NCBI GenBank assembly: GCA_019918135.1
Contig: WBZZ01006334.1
Span: 1-64,000 of the forward strand
Source of the DNA: Paulinella micropora
Lineage: Eukaryota > Cercozoa > Imbricatea > Euglyphida > Paulinellidae
Direction: 5' to 3'
Length of the DNA: 64,000 nucleotides
Positions 1-10,478 of the stretch are shown here, one piece after another. Position 1 is the first letter of the stretch, and each line of letters begins with the position of its first letter. A model generated the notes under the pieces. It made no database searches. It worked only from the letters and a program-made list of their open reading frames with translations, and was not told where the DNA came from. The position numbers were made by a program, and so were the translations under genes.

Positions 1-130
1 AGGGAAATACACAGGGCAGATAGATAACACACAACAAAATGGGGGGGGGGGGAGAAGTGAGACCAGCGTGTAGCCTTGTTGATTCATGGCAGGCTGGTGG
101 CCCGAAAAGACCGGGTCGCTCATTGGAAAC

Positions 131-440
131 TACCAAAAAAAGCAACACCTTGGTTTCGTTTGCTGGTCGGTAAAAACAAGGTGTACACACAGAGAAAATT
201 TACTAGCAACGTAGAAGCAAGCAAATCACAAACGCCGAGAAAATTCTCACCTGATCAGCAATTACGTTTTTCGCCGGATGCTGGGCGGCCATAAACTCGT
301 TGAAGTGCTATACGGAACAAAAGGTAAGACAAACTATTCGAACAAGAACAGACAAACGAATTCGTGAGCACCTCGTTATTATCCGTCAGGTATTGTTGGC
401 AAAGCTCATCGTAACTGCGTTTGTGCGTGGTCGAGTCCAT
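131..440 (-). other. candidate small spliced gene (three short exons)
   Basis: On the minus strand an ATG at 440 opens a 23-codon segment (MDSTTHKRSYDELCQQ...) ending at a GT donor at 371. A TAG acceptor follows 64 bases later, then 19 codons (307-251), a consensus GTGAGA donor at 250 and a CAG acceptor at 163, with a stop shortly after. Phases agree across both junctions. I recognise no domain. Tiny exons and introns can arise by chance, so this is a weak call; the real gene may continue left of the window. Confidence 0.2.
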
Positions 441-539
441 GAAAAAGGGCCTGTTTTTACACACAGAAACCAAGGGCGTGCGGTGCAAAGACGTGTGGAA
501 GAGTTTAGATTATCGGTTTACAACACATAAATCCGTGCA

Positions 540-950
540 TTCCTTTGTTTGCACACACAAACACACGACTTCACACACGCAAGACTGTGTACAAACCTAC
601 ACACACAAACACAATCTCTCGTGCATTTCTTTTTGCACACACACAGTGTCACACACACACAAACACACAATACCACACACGCACGAACACACACAGACAA
701 GACCACCACACACAAGACCACACAAACACAAACACACCACACACAAGACCACACACACAAGACCACACACACACAACCCACGCACCTTTTGCAAACGCGC
801 ACAAATGAATGCACACACACACACAACTCATGCATTTCTTTTTGCACACAGTGTCACACACAACAACCCACGCACTTTCTTTTGCAAACACACAAGAATG
901 CACACACACAAACCCACGCACATTCCTTCTGTACACACTTTCTTGATTCT
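540..950. repeat. CA-rich microsatellite
   Basis: About 400 bases of ACACAC interrupted by short unique words such as GCATTTCTTTTTGCACACA. The open frames here in every phase translate to Thr/His- or Val/Cys-rich low complexity and are not genes. Confidence 0.9.
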
Positions 951-1094
951 ACCGCGTAACAGTCGGCTCGAACACAAAGACTAACAAACCTGCCAGGCCC
1001 CCTCCTCCCGCAATTATTTGTGCGCCAAAAGCTCATGTACCAGAGCACGCATGTGATTGTCGGTTTTGTTTTTGTAGATCTACGCGGTTCATTC

Positions 1095-1312
1095 CATGGG
1101 CTGGGCGATCAGGCGCCAACATTGGGATTGCACAATGTTGGCAACATTGTGCAAACCCAATGAGAATGGGAGGGGGGGCCGCACCTGCGATGCGAAAAGC
1201 CAGCATTGGGACTGCACAATGTTGGCAACATTGCGCAGTCCCAATGTTGGCAACATTGCGCAGTCCCAATGTTGCCAACATTGCGCGGTCCCAATGTTGC
1301 CAACAACCCCAA
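1095..1312. repeat. hairpin minisatellite cluster (CAATGTTGGCAACATTG type)
   Basis: Repeated copies of the self-complementary core CAATGTTGGCAACATTG joined by words such as GCGCAGTCCCAATG and GGGATTGCACAATG. Each unit can fold on itself. The same family appears at 18,640-19,070 and, mirrored, at about 24,090-24,520. Confidence 0.85.
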
Positions 1313-1414
1313 AATCTTTTTTGTACACAGTCCAGTGTTGGCCCGCAGTTTCGCGCGTAGTAGTCCTTGTGTATGTTGCAGTGTTGTACAGATCCGTTTT
1401 CGGGTGTGTGCCAC

Positions 1415-1755
1415 AGTCCTGTTGTGTGTGTGTTTCTGTGTGTTCGTGTGTGTGTGTGAGTTTGTGTTCGCGTGTGTGTGTGTTTGTGTTTGTGTTCGTG
1501 TGTGTGTGTGTGTGGTTTGTGTGTGTGTGTGTGTGTGTTTGTGGTTTGTGTGTGTGGGTTTGTGTGTGTGTGTGTGTGACTTTGTGTGTGTGTACTTTGT
1601 GTGTGAGTTTTGTGTGGGACTTTGTGTTTGTGTTCGTGTGTGTGAGTTTGTGTGTGTGTGTGTGTGTGAGTTTGTGTGTGTGAGTTTGTGTGAGTTTGTA
1701 TCGTCGTGTGTGTATCGTCGTGTGTGTATCGTCGTGTGTGTATCGTCGTGTGTAC
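1415..1755. repeat. TG-rich microsatellite and TATCGTCGTGTG minisatellite
   Basis: A long (TG)n-rich tract to about 1,695 passes into several tandem copies of TATCGTCGTGTG (1,699-1,752). The same order of hairpin units, TG tract and TATCGTCGTGTG recurs near 19.1 kb. From 1,760 to 2,224 I see no gene: pyrimidine-rich and low-complexity DNA. Confidence 0.85.
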
Positions 1756-2224
1756 AGAGCTGTTGTACGTGTGCATAGTCGTTGTGCCTCGACATCTACT
1801 GGTTTTCCTTTCTTTTTCTTTTCTTGTCGGACGGAGAGATCGGCTCCGCCGGACACGATTTTTAGCACAAGAATATCTTATTAAATAACAAACTTCCAGA
1901 GCAAAATCACTGGCGCGCCGGGCACCTTAATAAGTTGACTAGGTTTTCTCTGTTCCAGACCAACAAACCAAAAAAACTTTTAATACAGAAAAAAGAGCGA
2001 GTTGTCTTTGAATCACCTGCCCCTTTCTTCTAAACCCGCAAAACCAAGCCCAACAGAAAATAGCTGGGGGAGAGGAGACTGCGCAAGAAAAGCGCGGACA
2101 CAAGTTGAGGTTTTTCTTTGGTGCAAGAGAGAGGTAGTACAGGTTACAAGAACGAGCGAGCGGGCGTCCAGCCCCACCCCCCCCTCTTCAATTCTTTTTT
2201 TTTGTGCGTGTGGGTGGGTGTTTT

Positions 2225-4038
2225 TCACCCGGACCGCTCACCCCTCCCCCGATTTGATTTCCAGTGGCCTTCCGGCATGCGCAGCTTCAGGGTATTTTCT
2301 CCGATAAAATACTTGCCGAACGGGTGATCATCCACGGTGGCCTGGGCTGCTGGTGCCTCGAACTCACTGCGGGCCCTCTTGTGCAGGACCTCCGGTGCCG
2401 CGCTCACGAGAGAGGCCGCCGCATGGCGCTCTGCCGAAACGAGCTTCTGCTGCAGATCCGACTTGGCCGGTACCGCCGGGGCTGGTTTCTGTGCTGCCAG
2501 CGCGCGCCTGATACTGTCCCAGCCACCCTGCCCACACCCGCACTGGCGGCGGTGTGCGTAAAGGCCGCTAGCGCGGCATTGACCCACTTGCGATGGAAAC
2601 CGGACTCGCTCTCGGACATTGCCGAACTGCTCCACGCCTGCTTCTCGGTGTTCATGGCCCTGCGCTGCTCCTCGCTCAGGAACAGGCCGTAGAAGTTAGC
2701 CATATCATCCGAAGCCTCCTCGGCGCAACGCGCAATACGCTCCCGCTGCGCGTCCTTCAGCCCGGCTATCTCGCTGCACATGGAGTCGACGAGGCTCTAC
2801 ACTGCTCCCGTTATCTTGGTTCGCTGGCCCTCGTCGGCAATGCGCGAGATCTGCTGCGAGGCCGCCGCAATCAAGTGCGTCAGGGGTTGTTTGCCGTCCA
2901 GCGGCTCTGCTTCGGGCGCGGCGGGGCGTGGCTCCGCGGGAGCCGCCGCCTGCTCGATGACGATTGGTTGCGGGGTTGGCACGGGGGTCAGCCTAGTTTC
3001 TGCGGTGGTCTCCATCACGGGCCGGTTGCTGTGCAAGGAATAGGTTTTTATGGCCAGCAAGTCCAGCGCTTGTTTGGGTATAGATTTCCAAAGAGATTCC
3101 GAATTAGGCCTCCCCCGCCCGACGCTTAGCGAGGCCTTGAAATGGGCGGGGCGGGGCGGGAGTGCAAGCCTGACCAACAGCCCCGCCCCCCGAACGCCGT
3201 GCATTCTTTCGTGCGCCCCTTCCCGCCCGTTCTTCTTCCCCGCCCAGGTGGGTAGCGGGGGCGAGCACAAAACGCCCCAAGGTTTGCGGGCGGGGTTGGA
3301 TGCGACCAAGAGGTTGTCCCACCCCCCGCCGGCGGCGTGCGAGGCGCGGTTTAGGTAGTTTTCCCGGTAGGCCAGGCGGCTCAGGTCCGCGGTCTGGTGG
3401 GGCAGAGTAACGTCCCAGCTAGTGGTGACCGGTTCCGTGTACACGAAGCAGTGCTCGGGCGCCAGCGCGCACTCGCCCAGGAAGTACGTGCCCGGGCGGG
3501 CCCCGCGCTTGCAGTACGAATTTTCCAGCACCCAGGCCTGGTTGGTTACGATGTTGCGCACGTGCTGGATGCTGGCGCCCTTGGGGCCGTCGGGGTCGCG
3601 CAGGCGCCGCACGCTCGTGATCCCCTCCTCATTGTCGTACGGGTACGTGTACATGAACAGCGACCTCGCTTGCGCGTCATACCTGGTGGCGGCCACGTAG
3701 CCCCAGCTCTGGATCTTCTCGCTGTTAGCCAGGCAGGGGTCGTGTGAGTTGTCCATGTGTTCGTAGAAGCACGGTCTGCCTATCATAGCCTCGGCGATGA
3801 TGGCCAGTTCCTGGTCCGAAAGCTGCAGGCTGTAGTGCTCGCGTGCCTCGGGGTGTCCATTGTGGCGCTTTTCTTCTAGAATGTCGTGCCTCAGAGCGTT
3901 TTCGTACAGGCAATGTTCAAAGACCCAGACCGCACTGGCGGCGTCTAGCGGGACGGGTGGTTCAGCACCAAAGAAAACGCAGCGCGAGGGGTCCGCCTGC
4001 CTGCCTCGTGTCCTTATGTCACGCTTGCGTTGCGGCAT
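2225..4038 (-). pseudogene. capsid-maturation protease/scaffold-like fossil (herpes/mirus type)
   Basis: The frame from 4038 (MPQRKRDIRTRG...) has a 170-residue N-terminal domain resembling HK97-lineage prohead and herpesvirus assemblin proteases. It reads GRPCFYEHMDNSH (candidate catalytic His 94 or 99), then QSWGYVAATRYD and a strand-rich stretch, then GASIQHV (candidate Ser 156 with His 159). An Ala/Pro/Glu-rich, helical scaffold-like tail follows, ending in a short hydrophobic segment (FGKYFIGENTLKLRM) of the kind scaffolds use to contact capsid protein. In those families the protease is translated fused to the scaffold and matures the capsid shell. The coding is broken (about two breaks), so I treat it as a fossil. 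The family call is inference from motif order; an unrelated host gene is possible. Confidence 0.4.
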
Positions 4039-4751
4039 GGCCTGGCCCAAAACACAAACAAAAAAAAACGGAGAGGGAGGGGGAACGGTGGGCCCCAAAA
4101 AAAAGAATGCAAAGAAAAAAAAGACGGAGAGGGGGGGGAGGGGTACCAAGAAATGGGGGGGGCCGGGGGGGAATGGGGGGGGTGTGTGGGAAGGGGGGAA
4201 AGAAAAGCTAGAATAGAAAGAAGAAAAAGGGGTACAAAGCTGGGGGGGGGCCGGGAGAATGGGAGAGGTGTTATTTTACAGGCTCTTTTTTTTTGTTTCT
4301 TAGGTTCCCAGCGTGGGCCGCCGCCTCCCCTCGCCGCCTCTTCTACCCCCCCGGGAAGCTGGTAAACAAAAGCAGAGCGAAGAGGGGGGGGGTGCAGCAC
4401 CCCCCCCCCCCTGCTCGCCCTTTTTGCCCTCCGGCCCCCCCCCCTACCTGCTGCAAAAAAGGCGGGGTTTGTGTAAGCGAGCGTGGTGGGGGGGGGGGGG
4501 AGAGGCAAGGGGAATGGGCGGGAGAAAAAGGGGCGGGAAGAAGGGAGGGGCGGGGAGAAAAAAACGGGAAGAGGGAAAGGGAGGGGAGGAAATGCAAAGG
4601 AGGGGGTGCTAAAAAAACGGGAAGAGGGGTAGGGAGGGGGGGGGGCGCGACGACCAACGCATCTGCGGGAGGCCGTCACCCCAGCCGTCGTGTTTTGGTT
4701 TAGAATCCACAGCAATAGCCTAAACCACAAGCCGCTGGTCCCAAAACAAGA
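4039..4751. repeat. low-complexity G/A-rich intergenic DNA
   Basis: Dense G and A homopolymers (GGGGGGGG, AAAAAAA). The open frames here encode only Gly/Lys/Arg or Pro/Phe low complexity. The end (about 4,690-4,751) is ordinary sequence and is probably the 5' leader of the next gene. Confidence 0.7.
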
Positions 4752-5267
4752 ATGGCCCGCACGAAATACGCCCAAGAGAGCAAGAGCAGACGCAAGAAGG
4801 CACGCGAGGGGCCCCAAAAGGCCGCTGACGAGCCCAGCAAGAAAAAGCACAAGCAGCACAGCAAGACTCACAGCAAGAAGAGCGACAAGAAACAGAAAAA
4901 GCAAAAGCAAAAGCGCGAGGAAGAGCCCGAACCACGCCCGAAGAGAGTGGTCAAGTGCTACCGCCTGCTGAACGCAGAGTGCAACAGGGCCCAAAAGTTT
5001 AGTCTGAACCACTTCGCACTCCGGCGGGCGCCGTTCCGCCGCCGCCTGTACAGACAAGTTATGCAGATCGGGGGCAGGGTCGAGAGGTACAACAAATCAG
5101 CCCTGTACGCACTCATGATTGCGGCCGAGGACTACCTGCGCTCCCTGTTTGAAAAAAGTAAGAGATTAGCCATCTTACAGAAACAGCACACGTTGCTGCG
5201 CAAACACTGGCGCTTCGCTGAATTCGAGGAGAAGATGTCGTTGCAAAGGATGGTGCCAAACCCTTGA
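4752..5267 (+). CDS. divergent histone H3-like protein
   Basis: 171 residues. The start MARTKYAQESKSRR resembles the canonical H3 tail (MARTKQTARKS). A Lys/Ser-rich linker of about 45 residues follows, longer than in ordinary H3. From about residue 90 the protein matches the H3 histone fold: FRRRLYRQVMQ (alphaN/alpha1), SALYALMIAAEDYLRSLFE (alpha2; compare [20 protein letters not shown]) and RLAILQKQHTLLRKHWRFA (loop 2/alpha3; compare CAIHAKRVTIMPKDIQLA). It would wrap DNA in a nucleosome-like particle. The extended tail and divergent core suggest a variant (CENP-A-like) or a virus-encoded histone, as known in several large eukaryotic DNA viruses. It lies between a protease/scaffold fossil and a RhoGEF-like gene. 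The ATG follows a non-repetitive leader and the frame is intact. Confidence 0.7.
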   Translation: MARTKYAQESKSRRKKAREGPQKAADEPSKKKHKQHSKTHSKKSDKKQKKQKQKREEEPEPRPKRVVKCYRLLNAECNRAQKFSLNHFALRRAPFRRRLYRQVMQIGGRVERYNKSALYALMIAAEDYLRSLFEKSKRLAILQKQHTLLRKHWRFAEFEEKMSLQRMVPNP

Positions 5268-5394
5268 AAAGACGCTCGCTCACCTAGACAAAAAAAAAAC
5301 TTCTTGGGGTTTTTTTGCTTTTGCCACAACCTTTTTTTTGGCTGTCTTATGGGTCCCCAAAAAGACAACGCGCGCGCCCCCAAGATTTTTATTA

Positions 5395-7442
5395 TTAAAA
5401 AAGCTTGCCTTTTCTTGTTGTAGTCTGGCCGGCCCGCCGGCTTTTATTTATTCCTTTGCGACGGAAAGTGCGGCCTCTATATTTTTTATTGCTGGTTGTT
5501 TCTTCATCAAAGCCATTCAGCGAACCTTCGCTGGCCGAGCCGTCGGAGCAAGGCGTCAGAACAATGCGACGCGAACTCAACCTGCCTTGCAACAAGCCGG
5601 GGGACTCCAAGCTAAAGCTTTTATTTGGCTGCGTGGGGGTTTTCTGTAATTCCAGGAGTTGGTGCTGCAGGTCTTCTGCGCCAAAGGGCAGGCTGTGTCT
5701 GGGCGAGCCCGGCTCGCTCCTAGTTTCCCCGTGGTGCACGGACCTGCAGGGCTCGGGCATACTGTAGCAAGTGGAGCTCCTGAGCCTGGTCAGCACGGGG
5801 GGCGCTGACGCGACCCTGTTGTGTGATTGTGGGGCCTGGCGTCCTGCGGGGCCCCCGAAATCAACGTTGTCAACCACGTCGTCTTCCAGAGCGGGGGGCT
5901 CCCCCTCAGCCGGGTTGGCCACGCCGGACAGCATATCGGGACGGCGGCGGGGCGGCGCCGTGCTAGGCGCCCGTGGGTGGTTCAGGGCCTTGATGTCCAG
6001 GGGAGGCGGGCGCCTCGTCGTCGGCGACAGCGGGCCGCTGCTCGCCCTCGGGGTAGCGGTAGCTTGCGAGGTAACACGAAGACGGTCGTGCCTAACGTGC
6101 CCAGATCTGCTGACTGGGGCTTGGGTAAGGGTGGCAGTGCACGTGGCGGGTGTAGCGGGGTCGTCACAGCTAGCCCGGCGGGTGAAGGGCGGCGCGGAGG
6201 AGGGGGGCCCTCTTCGGAGGGGGGGGCAGCAGGGGCGGGGCGGGCGGCACGGCCCCTCCACCCGATCCCGTGGGTGAGCCAGCGAGCGGTTCGTCGTCGC
6301 CGGGAGCGCGCCGCTCCGAGGTGCTGCCCGTCAGGCTGTCCCAGGAGTTCCTGGCAGGCGTGGAAATCGGCGAGGGCGTCGGCGAAACCGAGCCTGAGCC
6401 ACGGACCGCATTCACCAAGGGCCCGCCCTGCTTGCTGTCTAAATCATAGACCCCCGTAGCGCGCAGCAGGGCCACCCAGCTCTTGCAGGACCCCGGCGGC
6501 ACGTGCAGCAGCAGGTCCGCGTCCTGTGCTTCTGAATCATCGTACGGCCCAAGGCGTTTCAGCCTGAGCTCGGGCTGGCACCCGGGCGCCTGCTTTGGCG
6601 GGGTCACAAACCGCAGATTCCGCTGGTGCAGCATGAGCCTGACGCCTGCAGCCAGCGGTCTGGCGTTGGCGGGGGGGGTCCGCCGCACCCGCTACGGGGT
6701 GCAGGGGCGAGATGGGTGGCAGGGCCCTGACGTGTGCTTCCGAACCGACGGTTGAACAGAAGATGAGGCAGTCTGGATAGACGAAGGCGCGCGCTGCCCG
6801 GTAGGTCGCGCCGTGGCGCCCGCCGGGCCTGTCCAGGCTAAAGAACAGCAGGCCGAAGCCGCTGGGGTACTGCTGCTGGTTGGACAATTGTAGAAACTGC
6901 GCTAGCCTCCCGTAGATATGATCGAACAAGCCCTTTTCCGCCAGGCGTTTCGCGGACACTAGCGACAGGCGCAGCGCGTCCCCGTCCGGCAGCGTCTCCC
7001 GGAGGTCCCAGAGCGCCAGCAGTTGCGCGTACGGGTAGCTCAGGGCCGCGGCAAGGTCTTGGTTGTGGACCAGGGTCCTGACGGCCCGCAGCCAGGCCTT
7101 GCCCCCGCTCGAAACGCCGATGGCCGCCTTGATGCACGTCATGTGCGTGTCGGTAGACGCGTGCCAGCGTGTAAAAGAGTCCAGGCGCGGGATAATTTCG
7201 CGCTGGATGACCTGCGCTACCTCTTCGTGGCTCAGCTGGGTTCGGGTAAGAATAGTGCTGGCGACGGTGTGCAGCGACGCCAGCAGGGACTCGTAGATGG
7301 AAAAAACAATACTGCCCCCGCCGTCACGTTGCCCCTCCACGAGCAAGCGCGTGAGGGGTTTGACGTACAAGCATTGTAGCCGGCAGTATTCAGTAATGAA
7401 GCCCAGTGCCCACACCCTGAGCTCGCCCACCCTGTTGTTCAT
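5395..7442 (-). pseudogene. RhoGEF-like (DH-PH) gene, interrupted
   Basis: From 7442 the protein reads like a Dbl-homology domain: a first helix MNNRVGELRVWALGFITEY, then LYVKPLTRLL, a central IVFSIYESLLASLH segment, and the late helix PYAQLLALWDLRETLPDGDA, comparable to the conserved RYPLLL...TP.D helix. A PH-like domain follows: a strand FVYPDCLIFCS (compare vylFddlLif) and a last helix GSCKSWVALLR carrying the conserved Trp. The C-terminal 250 residues are Pro/Ser-rich and disordered, ending in a basic tail. Such proteins activate Rho-family GTPases at the membrane or cytoskeleton. Coding shifts frame at least once, so it is probably inactive or wrongly assembled. A host origin is likeliest. 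Confidence 0.45.
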
Positions 7443-7830
7443 GTACTTGCGTGAGGGACAAGGGGGCGGCTTCTTCGGGTAGAGATACTAGCGCGGGGGA
7501 GAGGGAGGGGGCGTGGTGTTGTTGGGATGTTTTTTTTTTGCTCTTTTTTAAAAAACAGAAAATACACACGCGCACGGGGAGGGGGGGGGGGGGGAAACCG
7601 TGAGGGGGGGGGGGGGGCCACGGCACCGCAAGGCCGCGTCTGCAAATATGTACCTTCCGGATTTGGCCGGCACCGCCCTACTCCGTTCCCTCCCCCCCCC
7701 CCTTTTTCTTGCGAAGCACACGGGGGAGCGGAGTGGGGGTGCGGGGGGGGGGGGGGGGCAAACGGAGTAGGGGTGGGCAAACGGAGTAGGGGAGGCGACC
7801 GGGAGGGGGTATTTTTTACCGGCTATCCGG
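7443..7830. repeat. G/C homopolymer-rich intergenic DNA
   Basis: Runs of 9-15 G or C, T tracts and a short repeat (GGCAAACGGAGTAGGGG twice near 7,758-7,792). No gene seen. Base composition changes sharply near 7,830. Confidence 0.6.
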
Positions 7831-10288
7831 GGGGTGATGCCTACACACTCACTGACCTAATACCTTATACGCCGGTTGGCTGAGAGACTCCGTTAGAAGC
7901 CACGATACCAATCGACACTTTTAATCCGCACGTAGATAGCAGAACTGACAAACTCAAAGGTAATAATGAAACTGAACTTTGAATAAAGTCCGAGCCGCAC
8001 GACTGTAATTATTACTCAATGGTCAGTGTCCAATCCTGAATGCCAATATGGACCGTTACGTCCGTTACAATAATTGACTAGAACTATACGGTCATTCTAC
8101 TATACGAATAAATTATTCCCCAGTCACAAAGCAATTACTAAAAGTAAAACGTAGTTGTCCAACCAACGCTCCCCCTTATTTATTTGTCGATATTGTAAAT
8201 TACCAATCAATACGTCTACGATTAATAAGTATTACAAATGCGATAATGGCCTCCATTCCCATTAGTAATGAAATTGTGTTCTGTCACAAAACTCGTAAAT
8301 TACCAACACTGTAAGTCCGCCGTTGCCGCCTCGTTGTCTAGTTGACATCTCGATCAAGTCGATTAAGGCTTCCTCATAGGTCCTCCAAGTTGGTCATATT
8401 CGTACGTAACTAAATTACCGTGGCATTACTGACTCGCTGAGTCACATATATAATTAGTAAATAATACCATTCCGCCATAATACAACTACTCGATGTACAG
8501 TCGGCTCCGATCGCTCAAGTCCTTTCCCGCTCTCGTTGCAATGTGACCGATGGTGGTTCGATCGATCCACGCGCTTCATATTCACACTCGACTTTCACTT
8601 CGACGGGAACAACGCCAAAAGATGCCGCTCAACTACCTGCGCAAAATACTTCCTGCACACTTAATAGAGAGAAAACTCACAAAAGAACAACATAAGTTGG
8701 CTTTGCGTAAATTTGCGTGAGTTTGCAGACTTGATATGTAAAATTATGGATCAAGTGTTACCATAAATTTACTAACGAGATATTCGAATTGATCTTTAGG
8801 AACATGTTTGGTTAGTATGTCTGCAATTTGTTTCTTAGTTCCTACCTTTACAAACTTAATCTCATTGTCTCTCTGTGCATGATGAATGAAATGCAGTTCT
8901 AAGGGTAGTGTTTAGTACGTGGTCCTGACATTCCCCTCTCTGCTGCTAAGATAGTCTGTGCATTATCTTCATAAAGCTCTATCGGCCCTTTCTGTGCTAT
9001 ACCTAACTCTTCTGTGATGTGTCTGATAGCCAATCCCTCCCGTATGCACTCTGCTGCTGCGAAAATTTCCGCATCATTAGAACTTAGTGCAATTCTAGTC
9101 TGTCGTTTCGATAACCAAGCTACCGGGTCTCCACCCCAAAGCACTACATAACCTGTACGTGACTTTCCGGTTTTCTTACAGACCTTATGCGCAGCATCTG
9201 GCCACAAAGTAATCTTGGGGTACGTCCTTCCTTCATGCGACGATTTAGGTCCGTGAAATGCAATACCGCGATACGAACTTTTCATATATCTGAAGATCCT
9301 ACCTAGTAAAGCATAGGCAAGTCCTGGATTTACTGTTTGCATCACGCTAGCTGCATTCAGTGCTTGATCTGCATCTGGACGTGTCATCTTGGTTAGAAAC
9401 AAAAGTTTACCTACCAGACTAGGAATTGAATGCTTTCTAAGTGCGCTTGTCTCTGCCATGGGTTCGGGCTCATGTTCTGCACTAGGAGTACTAACTGGTC
9501 TGACATCTGCATATCCTACATCCTTTAAAATCTGTTTCTGATACTTATTTTGATGCAATAAAATGCGTCCTCCTTCCTGAACTATCTCTATCCCTTTAAA
9601 CTCCTTAGCCACTCCCAAACGCTTAAGAGGATAAAACTTTTTTAGTTTACTAGCGAAACGGTCATACGCTTGTTCGTTAGGAGCTGAGAAAATAAGATCA
9701 TCTACATGGAAAATACCAATGATAGCATCTCTTATCGGCTTATCTTTTTCAACGAACATACATAAATCAGAGTCTAGTAACCTGAATCCTAATTCCTCTA
9801 ACTTAGGGGCTAAGATCTCATACCATCTCCTACCAGCTTGCGGCGCGCCATACAAAGCTCCATCTACTCTCCATATCATGCCTTGATGCTCTTCACTGTC
9901 TATCCCATCGGGTGCATAAGCGTAAACGGGATCATGCATTCGTGCATTTAGATAAGCATTTTTGAAGTCTATGCCGTAATATTAGCTTATGTCTATGCCA
10001 TGCTGCAAGCTTAGACAAAAAGAGTAATGAGCGATGCGCGGCGCTGGGTAAGAACAATTGATCTGGGTTATAGCTAACTCCTGGCTCTAGCATATCTCCC
10101 CGTAAAGCTAACCTTGACTTAATGAACTTACGTCCCCTTTCGTCTAGTTTGACTTTATGTACCCACGTTAGTCTCACTACTTTTACTCCTTTTTCTTTCG
10201 CTTCCTTAGGGCTTACCCACGTGTAAGTGTTAAAAGATTTTAGAGCTTCGATCTCTTTATCCATTCCTGCTTTCAACTCTGTCCTGTA
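7830..10288 (-). mobile_element. Ty1/copia LTR-retrotransposon fossil (3' part)
   Basis: On the minus strand, 10,276-8,899 encodes the end of a copia polyprotein. It carries a Ty1/copia-type reverse transcriptase (RVT_2) with FHVDDLIFS as the catalytic box and LYGAPQAGRRWYE upstream, then a copia RNase H with WPDAAHKV, DPVAWLSKRQT and LSSNDAEIFAAAECIREG. The more AT-rich, non-coding interval 7,830-8,898 is a candidate 3' LTR plus untranslated region, but no second LTR lies in the window. The copy lacks its 5' half (gag, protease, integrase) and has about two breaks. Its inner end abuts the left arm of the large palindrome. It is an old to middle-aged fossil. Confidence 0.8.
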
Positions 10289-10417
10289 GTGCCTCCCGCA
10301 GCCCCCGTGGCGGCAGCGGCTGCGACAGAGGAGCCCGACAGTCCTGAGCCACCGACAAAAAAGCCAAGACTGACGCCAGTGCAGAGGATGAATAAAAAGA
10401 AGTTTTGTTTTAGTTAA
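10289..10417 (+). pseudogene. 3' tail of PD-(D/E)XK nuclease gene, duplicated fragment
   Basis: Encodes only the last 42 or so codons of the nuclease found whole at 32,751-33,876 (ending KPRLTPVQRMNKKKFCFS). The rest of the gene is missing because the inverted duplication ended here, against the copia fossil. It converges on the zinc-repeat gene, with AT-rich polyadenylation-type sequence between them. Confidence 0.85.
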
Positions 10418-10478
10418 AAAAACAATGAGATCGTTTTAAAGTTTATTATATTTTTTGGCCGCTTCCGGACCGTGTCGT

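Noticed and set aside
421-984. Long Thr/His-rich and Val/Cys-rich open frames in CA/TG tracts (also 1,033-1,868, 18,050-19,061, 24,063-25,577)
   Set aside because: They are translations of microsatellites in several frames at once, with no folded-domain signal.
4014-5057. 347-codon minus frame opposite the histone-like gene
   Set aside because: Leu/Phe/Pro low complexity produced by the A/G tracts and by the lysine-rich codons of the histone gene read backwards.
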